In this document: positions 34,445 to 44,880 of the stretch, one piece after another
Layout of the letters: the number at the start of each line of letters is the position of its first letter
How positions within the stretch are numbered: the first letter of the stretch is position 1
Source: Myotis daubentonii
Taxonomy: Eukaryota; Chordata; Mammalia; Chiroptera; Vespertilionidae
Direction: 5' to 3'
Length of the DNA stretch: 64,000 nucleotides
NCBI RefSeq assembly: GCF_963259705.1
Contig: NC_081844.1
Span: forward strand, 35,777,341 to 35,841,340
Position numbers and translations under genes: made by a program
The notes under the pieces: model-generated
What the model saw: the letters and a program-made list of their open reading frames with translations, nothing else
The model's database searches: none
What the model was told of the DNA's origin: nothing

Positions 34445-34447
<3 letters not shown>
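33711..34447 (-). mobile_element. Probable read-through Helitron with captured host DNA
   Basis: On the minus strand a Helitron 5' end (TCCTATATAATAAAACCC) starts at 34447. Helitron sequence runs to 34159 but stops just before where the 3' hairpin and CTAG should be. Then follow about 310 bp of non-Helitron DNA with a MIR-like piece, then another Helitron 3' segment ending in a CATGAATTTCATG hairpin and a mutated CTAA at 33711. The simplest reading is one unit that ran past a missing terminator to the next one. Confidence 0.55.
33915..34030 (-). mobile_element. MIR-like fragment within the Helitron unit
   Basis: 'ttttccccatcttatgggtg', 'aaactgaagcagagaggtta' and 'gtcagaatcagggctgac' match the MIR core. 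MIR is older than the surrounding L1, so it must have been carried in, not inserted here. Confidence 0.6.

Positions 34448-34484
<37 letters not shown>
34447..34484. repeat. (AC)n microsatellite
   Basis: About 19 AC units at the Helitron 5' boundary. Confidence 0.95.
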
Positions 34485-34487
<3 letters not shown>

Positions 34488-34812
34488 GTCCTCAGGTTAT
34501 GTTGGACTCGACGTACATTGTTTCGTGGTTATGTCGCCATCTCCCATTTACTTATAAAAAAAAATTTCTGTCATTTCGACGTATGTACATATGTGCTTTA
34601 TGTTTTTTATTATTTATTTACCACAAGTAAAGGTCAGGAATTGTTATCTTTCTTTTCAATTTGTTTTACTGTTTCACTTCATTACTGCTGTGTATGTGCT
34701 CCATGTGAGTGACGTAGGTGCTTATGTAGGTGGGTTCCGACTTATGGTGAAAATTGCCTTACGTCGTGCAGTAGGAACGGATCTCCAACGTAGCCCGAGG
34801 ACCGTCTGTATA
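34485..34812. mobile_element. Old Tigger-like DNA transposon
   Basis: Left GGAGTCCTCAGGTTATGTTGG and right reverse complement ACGGTCCTCGGGCTACGTTGG form an inverted repeat of about 21 bp with a few mismatches. Flanked by TA-rich sequence. No transposase. Confidence 0.55.
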
Positions 34813-35330
34813 ATACCACAATTTCTTTATCATTTATCCTTTGATAGACAGTTCATTTATGGTAGCTTTATTTTTATTTTTTGAGGAACCTCCAAATTGT
34901 TCTTCACAGTGGTTATACCAATTGCATTCCCACCAGCAGTCTCCAAGGGGTCCCTTTCTACATACCTTAGCAACTTATGTCATCTCGCGTCTTTTTTCAA
35001 TAATAGCCATCCTAACAAGTGTGAGGTGACATATTGTGAGGTGGTTTTGTTTGCATTTCTTGATGATTAGTAATGTTGACTAATGTACTTGTTGACCATT
35101 TGTATGTTGTCTTCGGGAAAATGTCTACATAGGTTTTTCCCAATTTTTTAATTGGATTGTTTGGATTTTGACACTGAGTTGTAGTTCTTTATACGGTGTA
35201 TTTTAGATATTAACCCCTATCAGTTATATGGTTTGCAAATATTTTCCAATCTATAGATTGCCACTTCATTTTATCAATTGATTTCTTTGCCATGCAGAGG
35301 CTTTAGCTTATTTTTGCTTTTGTTGCCTGA
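34813..35330 (-). mobile_element. L1 (L1MA-type) in reverse, right part
   Basis: 'cacagtggttataccaattg', 'gtgtgaggtgacatattgtg', 'ttgatgattagtaatgttga' and 'ttgccatgcagaggcttta' are ORF2 and flanking L1 in reverse. Continues the copy broken at 32496. Confidence 0.78.
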
Positions 35331-35699
35331 GCTTTTGTTGCCATATAAGTGACGGCATTTGAAATTGATCTTTAGGGGCATGAAAAAGCTTGCCAGTTGA
35401 ACAAAAGAACTTGGGTGTGAGAAGGGAATTACAACCAGAGGGATCAGAATGTGTGAAATGTAAGCCAGTTTGTATAAGAAGTAGCTGGTGAGCAGCCACT
35501 TTCTTTTTTTAGAGTAACTGGGCTGGGGGAGAATGGACCAAAAAGGCAGTTGGGGCTTATCATTTTAAGGAATTTGAACTTTGTTCCATAAGTAAAAGAA
35601 AATGTTGAAGATTTTAAAGCAAAGAGATCATAGTATCACATTTATTTTCTAGAAAAATTAACTCAAGCACAATTTTGGGGAGAAAGGGCTAAAGAGACC
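35331..35699. other. No gene recognised
   Basis: Purine-rich, perhaps part of the ancient repeat seen at 36001-36769. Confidence 0.3.
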
Positions 35700-35707
35700 A
35701 TCTAGGT

Positions 35708-35787
35708 CAAGCATGTCAAACTCAAAGGCTAACACAAGCCAAATAAACAAGGCATGCAGCCCGAGGGCCGTGAGTTTGACATGCTTG
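35708..35787. mobile_element. Miniature hAT, 80 bp
   Basis: Inverted ends CAAGCATGTCAAACTCA and TGAGTTTGACATGCTTG. Perfect 8-bp duplication ATCTAGGT (35700-35707, 35788-35795). One of the smallest intact hAT derivatives one could expect. Confidence 0.92.
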
Positions 35788-35864
35788 ATCTAGGTGGATA
35801 TTGCATTACACCAGGTGATGAGGAAGACTTGGAGGAAGGGGAAGCAGGAGGATGCTTGCTGAAT

Positions 35865-36000
35865 TCCTACTATGTGCCAGCCATTTTGCATATGCTATCT
35901 CATTTAATGGTCACAAAAAACTGAGGCGTTAAGTGATTTGGCCAAGAGCAGTCATAGTAACTTTGTGGCGTAGTTGCTCTTTGAATCCAGTGTGAAATAC
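35865..36000 (-). mobile_element. MIR SINE fragment
   Basis: 'tactatgtgccagccatttt', 'atgctatctcatttaatggt' and 'gttaagtgatttggccaag' follow MIR. Confidence 0.6.
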
Positions 36001-36769
36001 ATTGGGATCAGGAGGGATAGAGCAGGACTGCGAGGGAGCCATAGCATTCTGGGGGAAGCGTTGTATGATAGCCAATCACAGCAAGGGAGACAGGAAAGGT
36101 AACAGCTGATGTTAACGATGAAAATAATTCCTAGGGAAAGGAAAGACTTGGGGAAGGTAGAGAAAATGATGGTTTTGTTAACAGGCTCTGTAAATTTGGT
36201 TTGGTTTGGGATTGTGAAACACCTTGTACAAGAAATTCAGTGGGCAGTTTGGCTCAAGAGCTCAGAAGAAAGGTCTAGGTCAGTGATGGCGAACCTTTTG
36301 AGCTCGGCATGTCAGCATTTTGAAAAACCCTAACTCTGGTGCCGTGTCACAATAGGAATTTTTTGATATTTGCAACCATGGTAAAACAAAGATTTATATT
36401 TTTGATATTTATTTTATATATTTAAATGCCATTTAACAAAGAAAAATCAACCAAAAAAATGAGTTCGCGTGTCACCTCTGACACGCGTGTCATAGGTTCG
36501 CCATCACTGGTCTAGGTTAAAGTTAGAGACGGAGCTGCTGAAGTTGTGAGTGTTTACCCAGGGAATGCTGCATGAGAACAGAGGTGGCCAAGGCGGAATC
36601 TTGGACACACTCACTCCCAAAGGATGATGGGGGAAGGAGAGTTGGTGAAAGAAAGAGAAAGGCTGGTGACAGAGCAGCGTCATGAGATTGCACCATGTCA
36701 AGGTGAGTGACTAGGACTACCAAGTACTGGAGAAGAATTCCTAATGGAGGCCTGAAAAGATTCATCTCA
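36001..36769 (+). mobile_element. Ancient interspersed repeat, split by a hAT
   Basis: Purine-rich text such as 'cagtgggcagtttggctcaa', 'gagctcagaagaaaggtct' and 'ggaatgctgcatgagaacag' resembles 27215-27600 and 37600-37760. Likely one old mammal-wide repeat; family not named. Confidence 0.35.
36281..36509. mobile_element. Non-autonomous hAT, 229 bp
   Basis: Ends CAGTGATGGCGAACC and GGTTCGCCATCACTG; perfect 8-bp duplication GTCTAGGT (36273-36280, 36510-36517). The same family occurs at 37865 (opposite orientation) and 62233. Confidence 0.93.
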
Positions 36770-37590
36770 CCCCTGTCAGAATGGCTATCATCAACAAATC
36801 AACAAACGGCAAGTGCTGCAGAGGATGTGGAGAAAAATGGACCCTCCTTCACTGCTGGTGGAAATGGAGACTGGTGCAGCCACTGTGGAAAACAGTATGG
36901 CGTTTCCTTAAAAAATTAAAAATGGAACTTCCATTTGACCCAGTAATATCACTTCTAGGAATATATCCCAAGAAAACAGAAACACCAATCAGAAAGGATA
37001 TATGCGCCCCTATGTTCATAGCAGCACAATTCACCATAGCTAAGATTTGAAAAACAGCCTAAGTGCCCATCAGCAGATGAGTGGATTAGAAAACTATGGT
37101 ACATCTACACCAGTGATCAGCAAACTATGGCCCCTTGAGTGTGGCTCTTCCACAAAATACCATGTGCAGGCGCGCACGTACAGTGCGATTGTAACTTCGT
37201 GGCCACACTCAGGAGGCCAAAGAGCCGCATGTGGCTCGTGAGCCGCAGTTTTCCGACCACTGATCTACACAATGGAATACCACATGATCTCACTCATTTG
37301 TGGAATATAAAGAACATTATAAACTGTTGGACAAAAATAGAGGCAAAGAAGCATCGAATAGACTGTCGAACTACAGCGGGAAGGCAGGGGAGGGTTGGGA
37401 GGGTAAGAGATCAACTGAAGGACTGGTATGCATGTATATAAGCACAACCAAGAGACGCAAGACACTGGGGGTAGGGGTGCGGGGGAGGGCAAGTGCCGGG
37501 GAAGTAGGGGAGGCAGGGGGAGGTCAGTGGGGGGAAAAAGACATATGTACTACTATTTGTAATACCTTAAACAATAATTTAAAAAAAGAA
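36770..37590 (+). mobile_element. L1, 5'-truncated, internally deleted, split by a hAT
   Basis: The plus strand encodes the end of L1 ORF2 (frame 36781-37050: [40 protein letters not shown]), with a stop near 37050. A hAT sits at 37111-37262. After it, 'acaatggaataccac' is joined directly to 'atgatctcactcatttgtgg', so part of the ORF2 end is deleted. Ends with the G-rich 3' UTR and an A-tract. Confidence 0.85.
37111..37262. mobile_element. Non-autonomous hAT, 152 bp
   Basis: Ends CAGTGATCAGCAAACTATGG and CAGTTTTCCGACCACTG; the interior has 'ccccttgagtgtggctcttc'. Perfect duplication ATCTACAC (37103-37110, 37263-37270). Younger than the L1 it splits. Confidence 0.92.
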
Positions 37591-37774
37591 TTAAGGGGGA
37601 AAAAAGATTCAGTGGGATTAATGAGTGAGGTTACCTTAATGAGGGCAATTTCAATAGACTGGCAAGAGCCAGCCTTCTGGGGATTAAAGAGTGAATGGCA
37701 GAGGAAGGAGACATAGAGTAGAAATTATTCTTTTAGAAGTTTTAGTGTATGAAGATGATAGTCATTAACATTAA

Positions 37775-38235
37775 TGAGGGTTTGCTATTTATTTACCAGG
37801 CACTGGACTAACAGTTCATACTCATTATCCAGGATAATCCTTACAATACTCATATGAGAGAGGCCAGTGATGGAGAACCTATGACACGCGTGTCAGAGAT
37901 GACACACGAACTCATTTTTTTGGTTGATTTTTCTTTGTTTAATGGCATTTAAATATATAAAATAAATATCAAAAATATAAGTCTTTGTTTTACTATGGTT
38001 GCAAATATCAAAAAATTTCTATATGTGACATGGCACCAGAGTTAAGTTAGGGTTTTTCAAAATGCTGACACGCCGAGCTCAAAAGGTTCGCCATCACTGA
38101 GATAGGCACTATTATTATCCTCATTTTCTGTTAAAATTGTAGCTGAGAGAGTGTAGAGAAGTTAAGCAATATGCCCAAGGTTATACCACAAATAAATAAT
38201 GGAACCAGGACTCTAAGTCTTCCTGAGTTCAAGGC
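37775..38235 (-). mobile_element. MIR SINE split by a hAT
   Basis: Left part 'ttaccaggcactggacta', 'aggataatccttacaatact'; right part 'ggcactattattatcctc', 'gaagttaagcaatatgccc', 'ggaaccaggactctaagtc'. The hAT at 37865-38099 interrupts it. Confidence 0.68.
37865..38099. mobile_element. Non-autonomous hAT, 235 bp
   Basis: Ends CAGTGATGGAGAACC and GGTTCGCCATCACTG, inverted relative to 36281-36509. Duplication AGAGAGGC (37857-37864) versus AGATAGGC (38100-38107), 7 of 8. Confidence 0.9.
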
Positions 38236-38644
38236 TGGTATTGTAAGATGGTGGTAGTTTGGGCTGGAGTCTGTGTATAAGCAGCGGGGGGAAATCCCTG
38301 TAATGAGGAAGATGTTGACTGTACGTATCAAAGAGAGAATAATGAACTGATGGAGCATGGTCTAAAGGATGGATATTAGATCACACTAAAAGAAAGGGTG
38401 CCTAGTTTTGAACATTCCTTTGTCAAAGGCCAGAACACCTGTGAGAAGAATCTATGAATATGGACCCAGGTATCAGCTAAGGTAGCGTTCTTTTTTAGAG
38501 ATTTAAGTGAAATTGGCTTAAGTCCCCATTTCACATCAATTGGGAATTTCAAATGCCAAGATTTCTGTTAATTCCTGGAAGCTCCTGCTTCCACTAAATT
38601 CCTCATCTCAATTGTAACTCAGTTCCTTTTCTTTCTTTGCTTAT
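38236..38644. other. No gene or repeat recognised
   Basis: Unassigned. Confidence 0.35.
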
Positions 38645-38742
38645 ATACTTTAGTATTTATTTTAATTTAAATTCTTTATTGTTGAAAGTATTACATATGT
38701 CTTCTTTTTCCCTTATTGACCTCTCCCCGCCTGCTCCCACCC
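38645..38742 (-). mobile_element. L1 3' UTR fragment in reverse
   Basis: 'ctttattgttgaaagtatta' and 'catatgtcttctttttccc' are the reverse of the terminal L1 3' UTR seen at 1370 and 37560. Confidence 0.6.
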
Positions 38743-39714
38743 CTGTAACTCAATTCTTATTCTTTGGTTCCATGTTGACCCAGTTATACAACTCAGACCT
38801 GCTTCTTCCCCCACATCTTTTTCCCTTGATTTTACCACAAATCACTCACATAAGGCATTTATCACGTGATATTACTGAAGGCTTAGGGGATTTCAGATCC
38901 TTAGCAACACAAACAATGTTAAGTCCAATAACAGATATTTCTATTTTAAACAGGCTTTCAGTTCCCCCATTACTGGAATTCTCTTCCCAAGCTTAACCTC
39001 CCATGCTGTCATTTCCTGCCCCCCCCCCCCAATTTCCTCTCCTCTTTGCTCTCTTTCAGTTCTCATACTTTTTTTAAAGTAATCTGTATAGCTATCTCCT
39101 TGTTTCACAGATTTATTGTAAGTCAATCTTTTATATTTCAAGCGTCATATCAAGGTAATTTCCTCAAGAAAGCATTTTCTATCCCTAAGAGGAACTCTGG
39201 CATCAGCTAAAAAGTAATATATATACATATATATATATATGTGTGTGTATATATATATATTTGCCCCAGTACTTATAAATAGATTTAAAGATAGGAAGAG
39301 GGAAAGTAGGAGATCATGTCTGTAGCTTCTGTTTTCTCACTGTATATGATATATGCTCCTCTGTTGAGGTAGGGATGGGTCTAGTAAAGATTTGACAACT
39401 AAGGTGAGGGATTCTGTCAATAGAAATTTACCAGATTTCTAAAGTATCATAAAATACCATCTTTACATAGAGTGATTCCTTTAAGCCTACAAACGTGTAG
39501 AATCTATTCCCTTGCTAGAGATGGATTATTCAGTTACCGAGTACTCTAGTCAGTATGAGAAAAGTTGAAAAAGCAACGGAGAAGGAAACCAAAGCCAGGG
39601 TAATGGAGGTCACAGTCCTTGCTAAGCCTTTCTCTCTCCCACTATAGGCACAGATACATGTTAATCGGTTTCAGCATTGCACTGGGGCTGGAGAGCTGTT
39701 CATCTCACAGCTGG
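38743..39714. other. No gene recognised; (AT)n tract 39219-39262
   Basis: Unassigned apart from an AT microsatellite and a C run near 39020. Confidence 0.35.
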
Positions 39715-40247
39715 AAAAAGAGAGAGGAGTTGCATTTCTTGTTCCATAACAAATACCTCACGCTTAGTCTTTTAAACACAACTGCTTATTATCTCCCGAT
39801 TTCTGTAGGTCAGGAATTCAGGAGTGGCTTCGCTGGGTGGTTCTGGCTCAGAGTCTTTTGTGAGGCTGTGGTCCGTCATCTGAAGGCTTGACCGGGGCTT
39901 AGTCATCTGAAGGCTTGATGGGGGCTGGAGGGTCTGTGTCCAGTCTCACTGGCTGTTGGCAGAAAGGCTCCGCTCACCACACAGGCCTCCAGAGTGTTTC
40001 TCATGATGTGGCAGCTAGCTTCTTCCAGAGCAAGTGGTGGAGGAGAGAGAGAGCAACCACAGTGAGAGCTGAAATGCCTTGTATAACTTAATCTCAAGAG
40101 TGACAGGTAGTCACTTTTGCTGTGTTCTGTGGATCACATAGACCATCCCTGGTACACGGCAGGAGGGGACTACACAAGGGTATGAATCCCAGGGGGCAGG
40201 GACCCTTGGGGACATTTTGGAGTCTGGTTATCATGGGAGTTTTTCCA
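39715..40247 (-). mobile_element. MLT1-type (ERVL-MaLR) LTR
   Basis: The minus strand follows MLT1: 'gtattcataccc...gtgtagtcccctcc' near 40160, 'ggtctatgtgatccacag', 'ctcactgtggttgctctc', 'gacacagaccctccagcc', 'ccagaaccacccagcgaag' and a 'aataagcagttgtgtttaaa' end. A 27-bp local duplication lies at 39875-39926. Confidence 0.7.
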
Positions 40248-40250
40248 AAA

Positions 40251-40253
<3 letters not shown>

Positions 40254-40294
<41 letters not shown>
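40254..40294. repeat. (GT)n microsatellite
   Basis: About 20 GT units directly after the MLT1 LTR. Confidence 0.95.
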
Positions 40295-40296
<2 letters not shown>

Positions 40297-40481
40297 TTTC
40301 ATACTTTAAAATGCCATGAAGGCTGGCAGTTGGCCAACTTTTGGACTTAATGGACCAGTAAAATAAAAAGTAATTGGTGTGTGAGAGGCAAAATAGGCAT
40401 GTTTCAATATTGTGTCATGTAGTAAAGATAAAGAAAAAGCTGCCACTTTCCACCACCATCATTTAATAAAAAACACATTTT

Positions 40482-40717
40482 GCCCTGGCCGGTTTCTAAG
40501 TGGTTAGAGCCTTGGCCCTCTCACCAAAGGGTTTCAGGTTCCAAATCCAGTCAAGGGCAGTTTTGATATCTAGCCCAGGTCGGAGTGTGTGCAGGAGGCA
40601 ACCAATTGATGTGTCTCTCTCACATCAATGTTTCTCTCTTTCCCCCCCTTCCACTCTCTCTAAAAAAAACCAATGGAAATAATATCCTCCAGTGAGGATT
40701 AACAAAAAACAAACAAC
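40482..40717 (+). mobile_element. VES SINE
   Basis: GCCCTGGCCGGTTTCTAAGTGG head, 'acatcaatgtttctctcttt' and a tail with 'ctccagtgaggattaac'. This tail variant is shared with copies at 24198, 27697 and 43231. Confidence 0.86.
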
Positions 40718-41275
40718 CCTCATCCCCCCCCTCCTCTCCCCGCCCCACTCCCTGCCACACACACACATTTTAACACAATAAAGGAGGGAAATATACTCTC
40801 AAAATAAAGGACAGTCCTTTCAATTGAATAAATTCAGCTTTATTAAAAACCCACTAACTTGCTTTTGCTTTTCTCATTTAACTGTGGACTGATGAGAACC
40901 TCATCCTATCTTGCTCCACAAAATGTCCTAAGACAGACATGTAATGCTCTAGTACCTTTAGAGAAGACTATGAGAATCATGTGGAAACACATACTAGTCC
41001 ATTCAGAGTAAGTGAAAGAAGAAGAAATGGAAAGGATCAATATATGAAGATAGCAATTTTATAAAATTTTGCTCTTGAGCTGGAAGGAAGCCACAGAGTT
41101 GGCAAACATTTAATCTATCAGTTTTTATGATTTTTTTCTGTTAATTAGTGTTCCTGCTATTAATGTTTAGTGTTTAGTTAACTATGAAACATAAGAGGAA
41201 AATTTTGAGCATCATTGCAGCATAGTCAAATGGAAGTAATACAAATGCATACTGGTATTGAGCTTTTCAAGTATT
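40718..41275. other. No gene or repeat recognised
   Basis: C-rich patch at 40720-40750, otherwise AT-rich and unassigned. Confidence 0.35.
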
Positions 41276-41375
41276 TTTGGGCGGGTTGGGGGGGGGCAGG
41301 AATAGGCTGGAGGGGGTTCATGGGGGAAAAGTGGGCATATGTAATACTGTCAACAATAAAGATTTAAAAATAAAG
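41276..41375 (+). mobile_element. L1 3' UTR fragment
   Basis: G-rich run then 'gcatatgtaatactgtcaac' and 'aataaagatttaaaaataaa', as in the other L1 3' ends of this window. Confidence 0.65.
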
Positions 41376-42384
41376 TATTTTCATATTGAGTTAGTATATT
41401 TCATGTAGTTAACATATTTTTGGATTATACTCATAATTTATGTCAGCCATCCTTTTTCTATATAATTACCTCTTCACTTTATAAATATGCTTTTCTTCAT
41501 CACCTACACAATGTAATTATGTGTGTCCCTTTTCACAAGAGTATAAAATACGTGATATTATCCGTGATAATGAGGACTGGGTTGTGAGTTTGGCTCTCAG
41601 CATGGATGGATGTGTAGAAATGGGATCACATATTTATTTGGTTCCATTTTTGACCTGTAGCATAACATTTGCAAGGTTGAATGCTCGAGTTGAAAGGATT
41701 AATATTTATTTTGCTTTGGGATTGACTGGGTCCCAGTAGAATCATGCTCTCACCAAGGAGGTTGAGAAATAATTTTGAACAATATTTAGGAAAATAGAGA
41801 AAAAATTTCTCTTCAATACAATCTTGTTGCAAACATTCATGAGTTGGTTAAAAACCTACACATTTTTCTTTTGAAAATCTGGTTGGTAGAAACTACGAGT
41901 TGTTGTTTTTTAAATACGTAACCTCCACATGTTATTAAGTTATATACATATTTAAAAGTTTTTAGCATGATTACTTTTTGAATCATGATTACTTTCAGTT
42001 TTGATTTTACAGCCAAATTGGTTAAACTGAGAAGTTAACTGATGTTCTTTAAATACTTCTATGACATCTTGCCAGTTTTCAGTTGGAATGCCTTGTTTAC
42101 ATGAGATGTTTTTAAGTAAAAGTAGTGAGCAGTTGATTTTTTGAAACTATGGCTACCTTTTTTTGGTGACAGCCCTGCAGTCATAGAGCTGCCTATATAT
42201 ATGACATTGGAACTCAGCCATCAACACTCGCATAATTTTCCTTCTTTTCTCTGATTATAGCTCTCATTACACTGTTCTTCAGTCAGACGTGCCATGTTGT
42301 GGCATGTTGTGTCTAACTGAACACGTTTTAGCTACTCACGGGCAGAACGTGGGGTAAATGCTGGGTGCCTCTATGGTTGCCTTT
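41376..42384. other. AT-rich intergenic sequence
   Basis: No gene or confident repeat. Frames 41521-41739 and 41626-41832 overlap on opposite strands and lack any domain. Confidence 0.35.
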
Positions 42385-42402
42385 GGGAACGTTTGTATCT
42401 TT

Positions 42403-42624
42403 TTAAAAAAATATACTTTATTGATTTCAGAGAGGAAGTGAGAGGGAGAGAGAGAGAGAGAGAAACATCAATGATGAGAGAGAATCATTGATCAGCTGCC
42501 TCCTACATGCCCCCTAGTGGGGATCGAGCCTGCAACCCGGCCATGTGCCCCTGACCAGAATCAAACCTGGGACCCTTCAGTCTGAGGGCTGTTGCTCTAT
42601 CCACTGAACCAAACTGGCTAGGGC
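42403..42624 (-). mobile_element. VES SINE
   Basis: Head end GAACCAAACTGGCTAGGGC. Duplication GGGAACGTTTGTATCTTT (42385-42402) versus GGGAACATTTGTATCTTT (42625-42642), 17 of 18. Confidence 0.92.
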
Positions 42625-42839
42625 GGGAACATTTGTATCTTTATTTGGAACTTCTAGGAGCAAGCTTAGGAAATTTTGATGACATTTTTAATAACTACTG
42701 ATCATCAAATGTGATTGCCTCTGCAAAGCTGTGCTGAAATGGTGGGCAGAGAAGAAAAACTCACAGGGGAAAGGGCCCTCGAAGGAAGAAGGTACAGATA
42801 CATTATATTTCAGGGACAATAACTAATTTTTAGAATCTT

Positions 42840-43060
42840 TTTTTTTTTAAATATAGTTTATTGATCTTTTACAGAGAAGAAGGGAGAGAGATAGAGAGTT
42901 AGAAACATCGATGAGAGAGAAACATCGATCAGCTGCCTCCTGCACACCTCCCACTGGGGATGTGCCCGCAACCCAGGCACATGCCCTTGACCGGAATCGA
43001 ACCTGGGACCCTTCAGTCCGCAGGCCGACACTCTATCCACTGAGCCAAACCGGTTTCGGC
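42840..43060 (-). mobile_element. VES SINE, CCGGTTTCGGC subfamily
   Basis: Head end GAGCCAAACCGGTTTCGGC. Perfect 15-bp duplication AATTTTTAGAATCTT (42825-42839, 43061-43075). Few differences from the copies at 43866 and 47750. Confidence 0.94.
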
Positions 43061-43230
43061 AATTTTTAGAATCTTAATTGGCCATTACAAATTAGGTATC
43101 TTATGTAGATAGCAGGTTTGAATCAGGCTAAGCTTCCTGATCTGAAACTAGTACAAAATTTATTTTTCACAGCCACATGCACGGTAGTTAGTACTATGAC
43201 ATGAGGTGATGAGTTAACAGATTTGTTTTT

Positions 43231-43498
43231 GTGTTGTTGTTTTTTTTAAATCCTCATTGGAGGATATTTTTCCATTGATTTTTTTTTTTTTTTTGAGAGT
43301 GGAAGAGAGAGGGAAAGACAGAGAGAAATATCGATGTGAGAGAAACACATTGATTGGCTGCCTCTTGTATGCACCCTGACCAGGGCCTGGGCTGGGGAGG
43401 AGACTGCAACTGAGGTACGTGCCCTTGACCAGAATCAAACCTGGGATTCTTCAGTCCACAGGCCAACGCTCTATGCACTGAACCAAACCATCTAGGGC
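43231..43498 (-). mobile_element. VES SINE, long-tail subfamily
   Basis: Has 'aatcctcattggaggatatt' next to the tail and head end GAACCAAACCATCTAGGGC. Flanks AACAGATTTGTTTTT (43216-43230) and AACAAATCCATTTTT (43499-43513) are a diverged duplication. Confidence 0.88.
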
Positions 43499-43513
43499 AA
43501 CAAATCCATTTTT

Positions 43514-43852
43514 GGTAATAATCTGTGCTTGGTTTTGGAGGTGATGTTAATTCAGTGTTCTTACTGCATTATTTGCAAACCGCCCAAAATGTCCTCCCTG
43601 TTGCTGGCTAAAAAACAGCCTCTTTTAAAGGATAACGTCAAAGCCAGGACTTTCAGAGTGAGCCATTTTGCAGGCTACTGAGTGCTATCTGTGAAGCCTT
43701 ACAGGGTTACCTTTTGTCTTTTTGGTGTTGGTGGACCAACAGGAGGAGTAACCTTGGAACTCTAATCCTGAAATTGTCATGCATTGTTCTAATTATAAGC
43801 CACAGATTGCTCAGTCATTTATGTATGGTAAAGATCTGGCATAGTAGCTATC
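43514..43852. other. No gene or repeat recognised
   Basis: Unassigned sequence between two VES copies. Confidence 0.35.
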
Positions 43853-43865
43853 TGCTCTTTCTTTT

Positions 43866-44098
43866 CTTTTTTTTTTAAAATATATTTTATTGATTTTTCA
43901 CAGAGAGGAAGGGAGAGAGATAGAAAGCTAGAAACATCGATGAGAGAGAAACATCGATCAGCTGCCTCAGCTGCCTCCTGCACATCTCCCACTGGGGATG
44001 TGCCCGCAACCCAGGTACATGCCCTTGACCGGAATCGAACCTGGAACCTTTCAGTCCGCAGGCGGACGCTCTATCCACTGAGCCAAACCGGTTTCGGC
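43866..44098 (-). mobile_element. VES SINE, CCGGTTTCGGC subfamily, internal duplication
   Basis: Head end GAGCCAAACCGGTTTCGGC. 'cagctgcct' is duplicated inside (CAGCTGCCTCAGCTGCCTCC). Perfect 13-bp duplication TGCTCTTTCTTTT (43853-43865, 44099-44111). Confidence 0.93.
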
Positions 44099-44111
44099 TG
44101 CTCTTTCTTTT

Positions 44112-44699
44112 AAAATCAAAGCATTAGAGGTAGACAAGTTCTTGTCGACTTAAACTCGCTGATGATTCCTGAATCACAGTTTTTGAAGGTTGCTGGGGGT
44201 CACCAATGGCTTGGTTGTTGTAATTGGTCTAGAGAGACTTGCTGAGTGGATTGTGGGTCTAGCAGCTGTCACCACGAAAAATGACCACTGGCATCTCCCT
44301 CCCCAGGACTTAAGTAACTTTTATCAGTTTCTCCTTCCATAGGACTAACACCCCCTTCTGGATAGTCACGTTTTTGGGAAGAATGGGTAATTGGTGAAGA
44401 CCCTGTAAGAGAGCGTTTTGCTTAAATCTTAAACAATTTCCTGGTATAAGAACCGTTTTCTTTAATATGATTGGTCGCACTATAGGCATTTTATATTTCT
44501 TTAACATCTCTAACTCAAACTATAATTCCCTTGTGAAAGAAATGCTTACCAACCTATGTAGACAGCCCATCTTTTAATCTTTTGTAAACTTTTCTACATT
44601 TGAACTCATTTAAAACAAAATCAGATGCCTTAGTTAAATCCATGAATGCAACACATAATTCACATTGCCATTTCCAGCATTTCTCTTGCCTTGCAAGTT
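44112..44699. other. No gene or repeat recognised
   Basis: Unassigned. Confidence 0.35.
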
Positions 44700-44880
44700 G
44701 TTAAAATTTCATGCTCTCGAGTCAGATTGCCTGGGTCCTAATCCTGGCACCATCATCATCAGGTGTGTGATATGGCAAGTTCCTTAACCGCTCTGGGCTT
44801 CAGTTTTCTCATCTCTGAAGTGGGAATCGTTACTGTGTAGGGTTCTTTTAAGAACTAAATGAAATAATATATGCCACAAA
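44700..44880 (+). mobile_element. MIR SINE
   Basis: 'gagtcagattgcctgggtcc', 'ggcaagttccttaaccgctc', 'cttcagttttctcatctc' and 'actaaatgaaataatatatg' are in MIR order. Confidence 0.72.

Noticed and set aside
40330..40475. Possible hAT element beginning near CAGTTGGCCAAC
   Set aside because: No matching right end and no 8-bp duplication were found.
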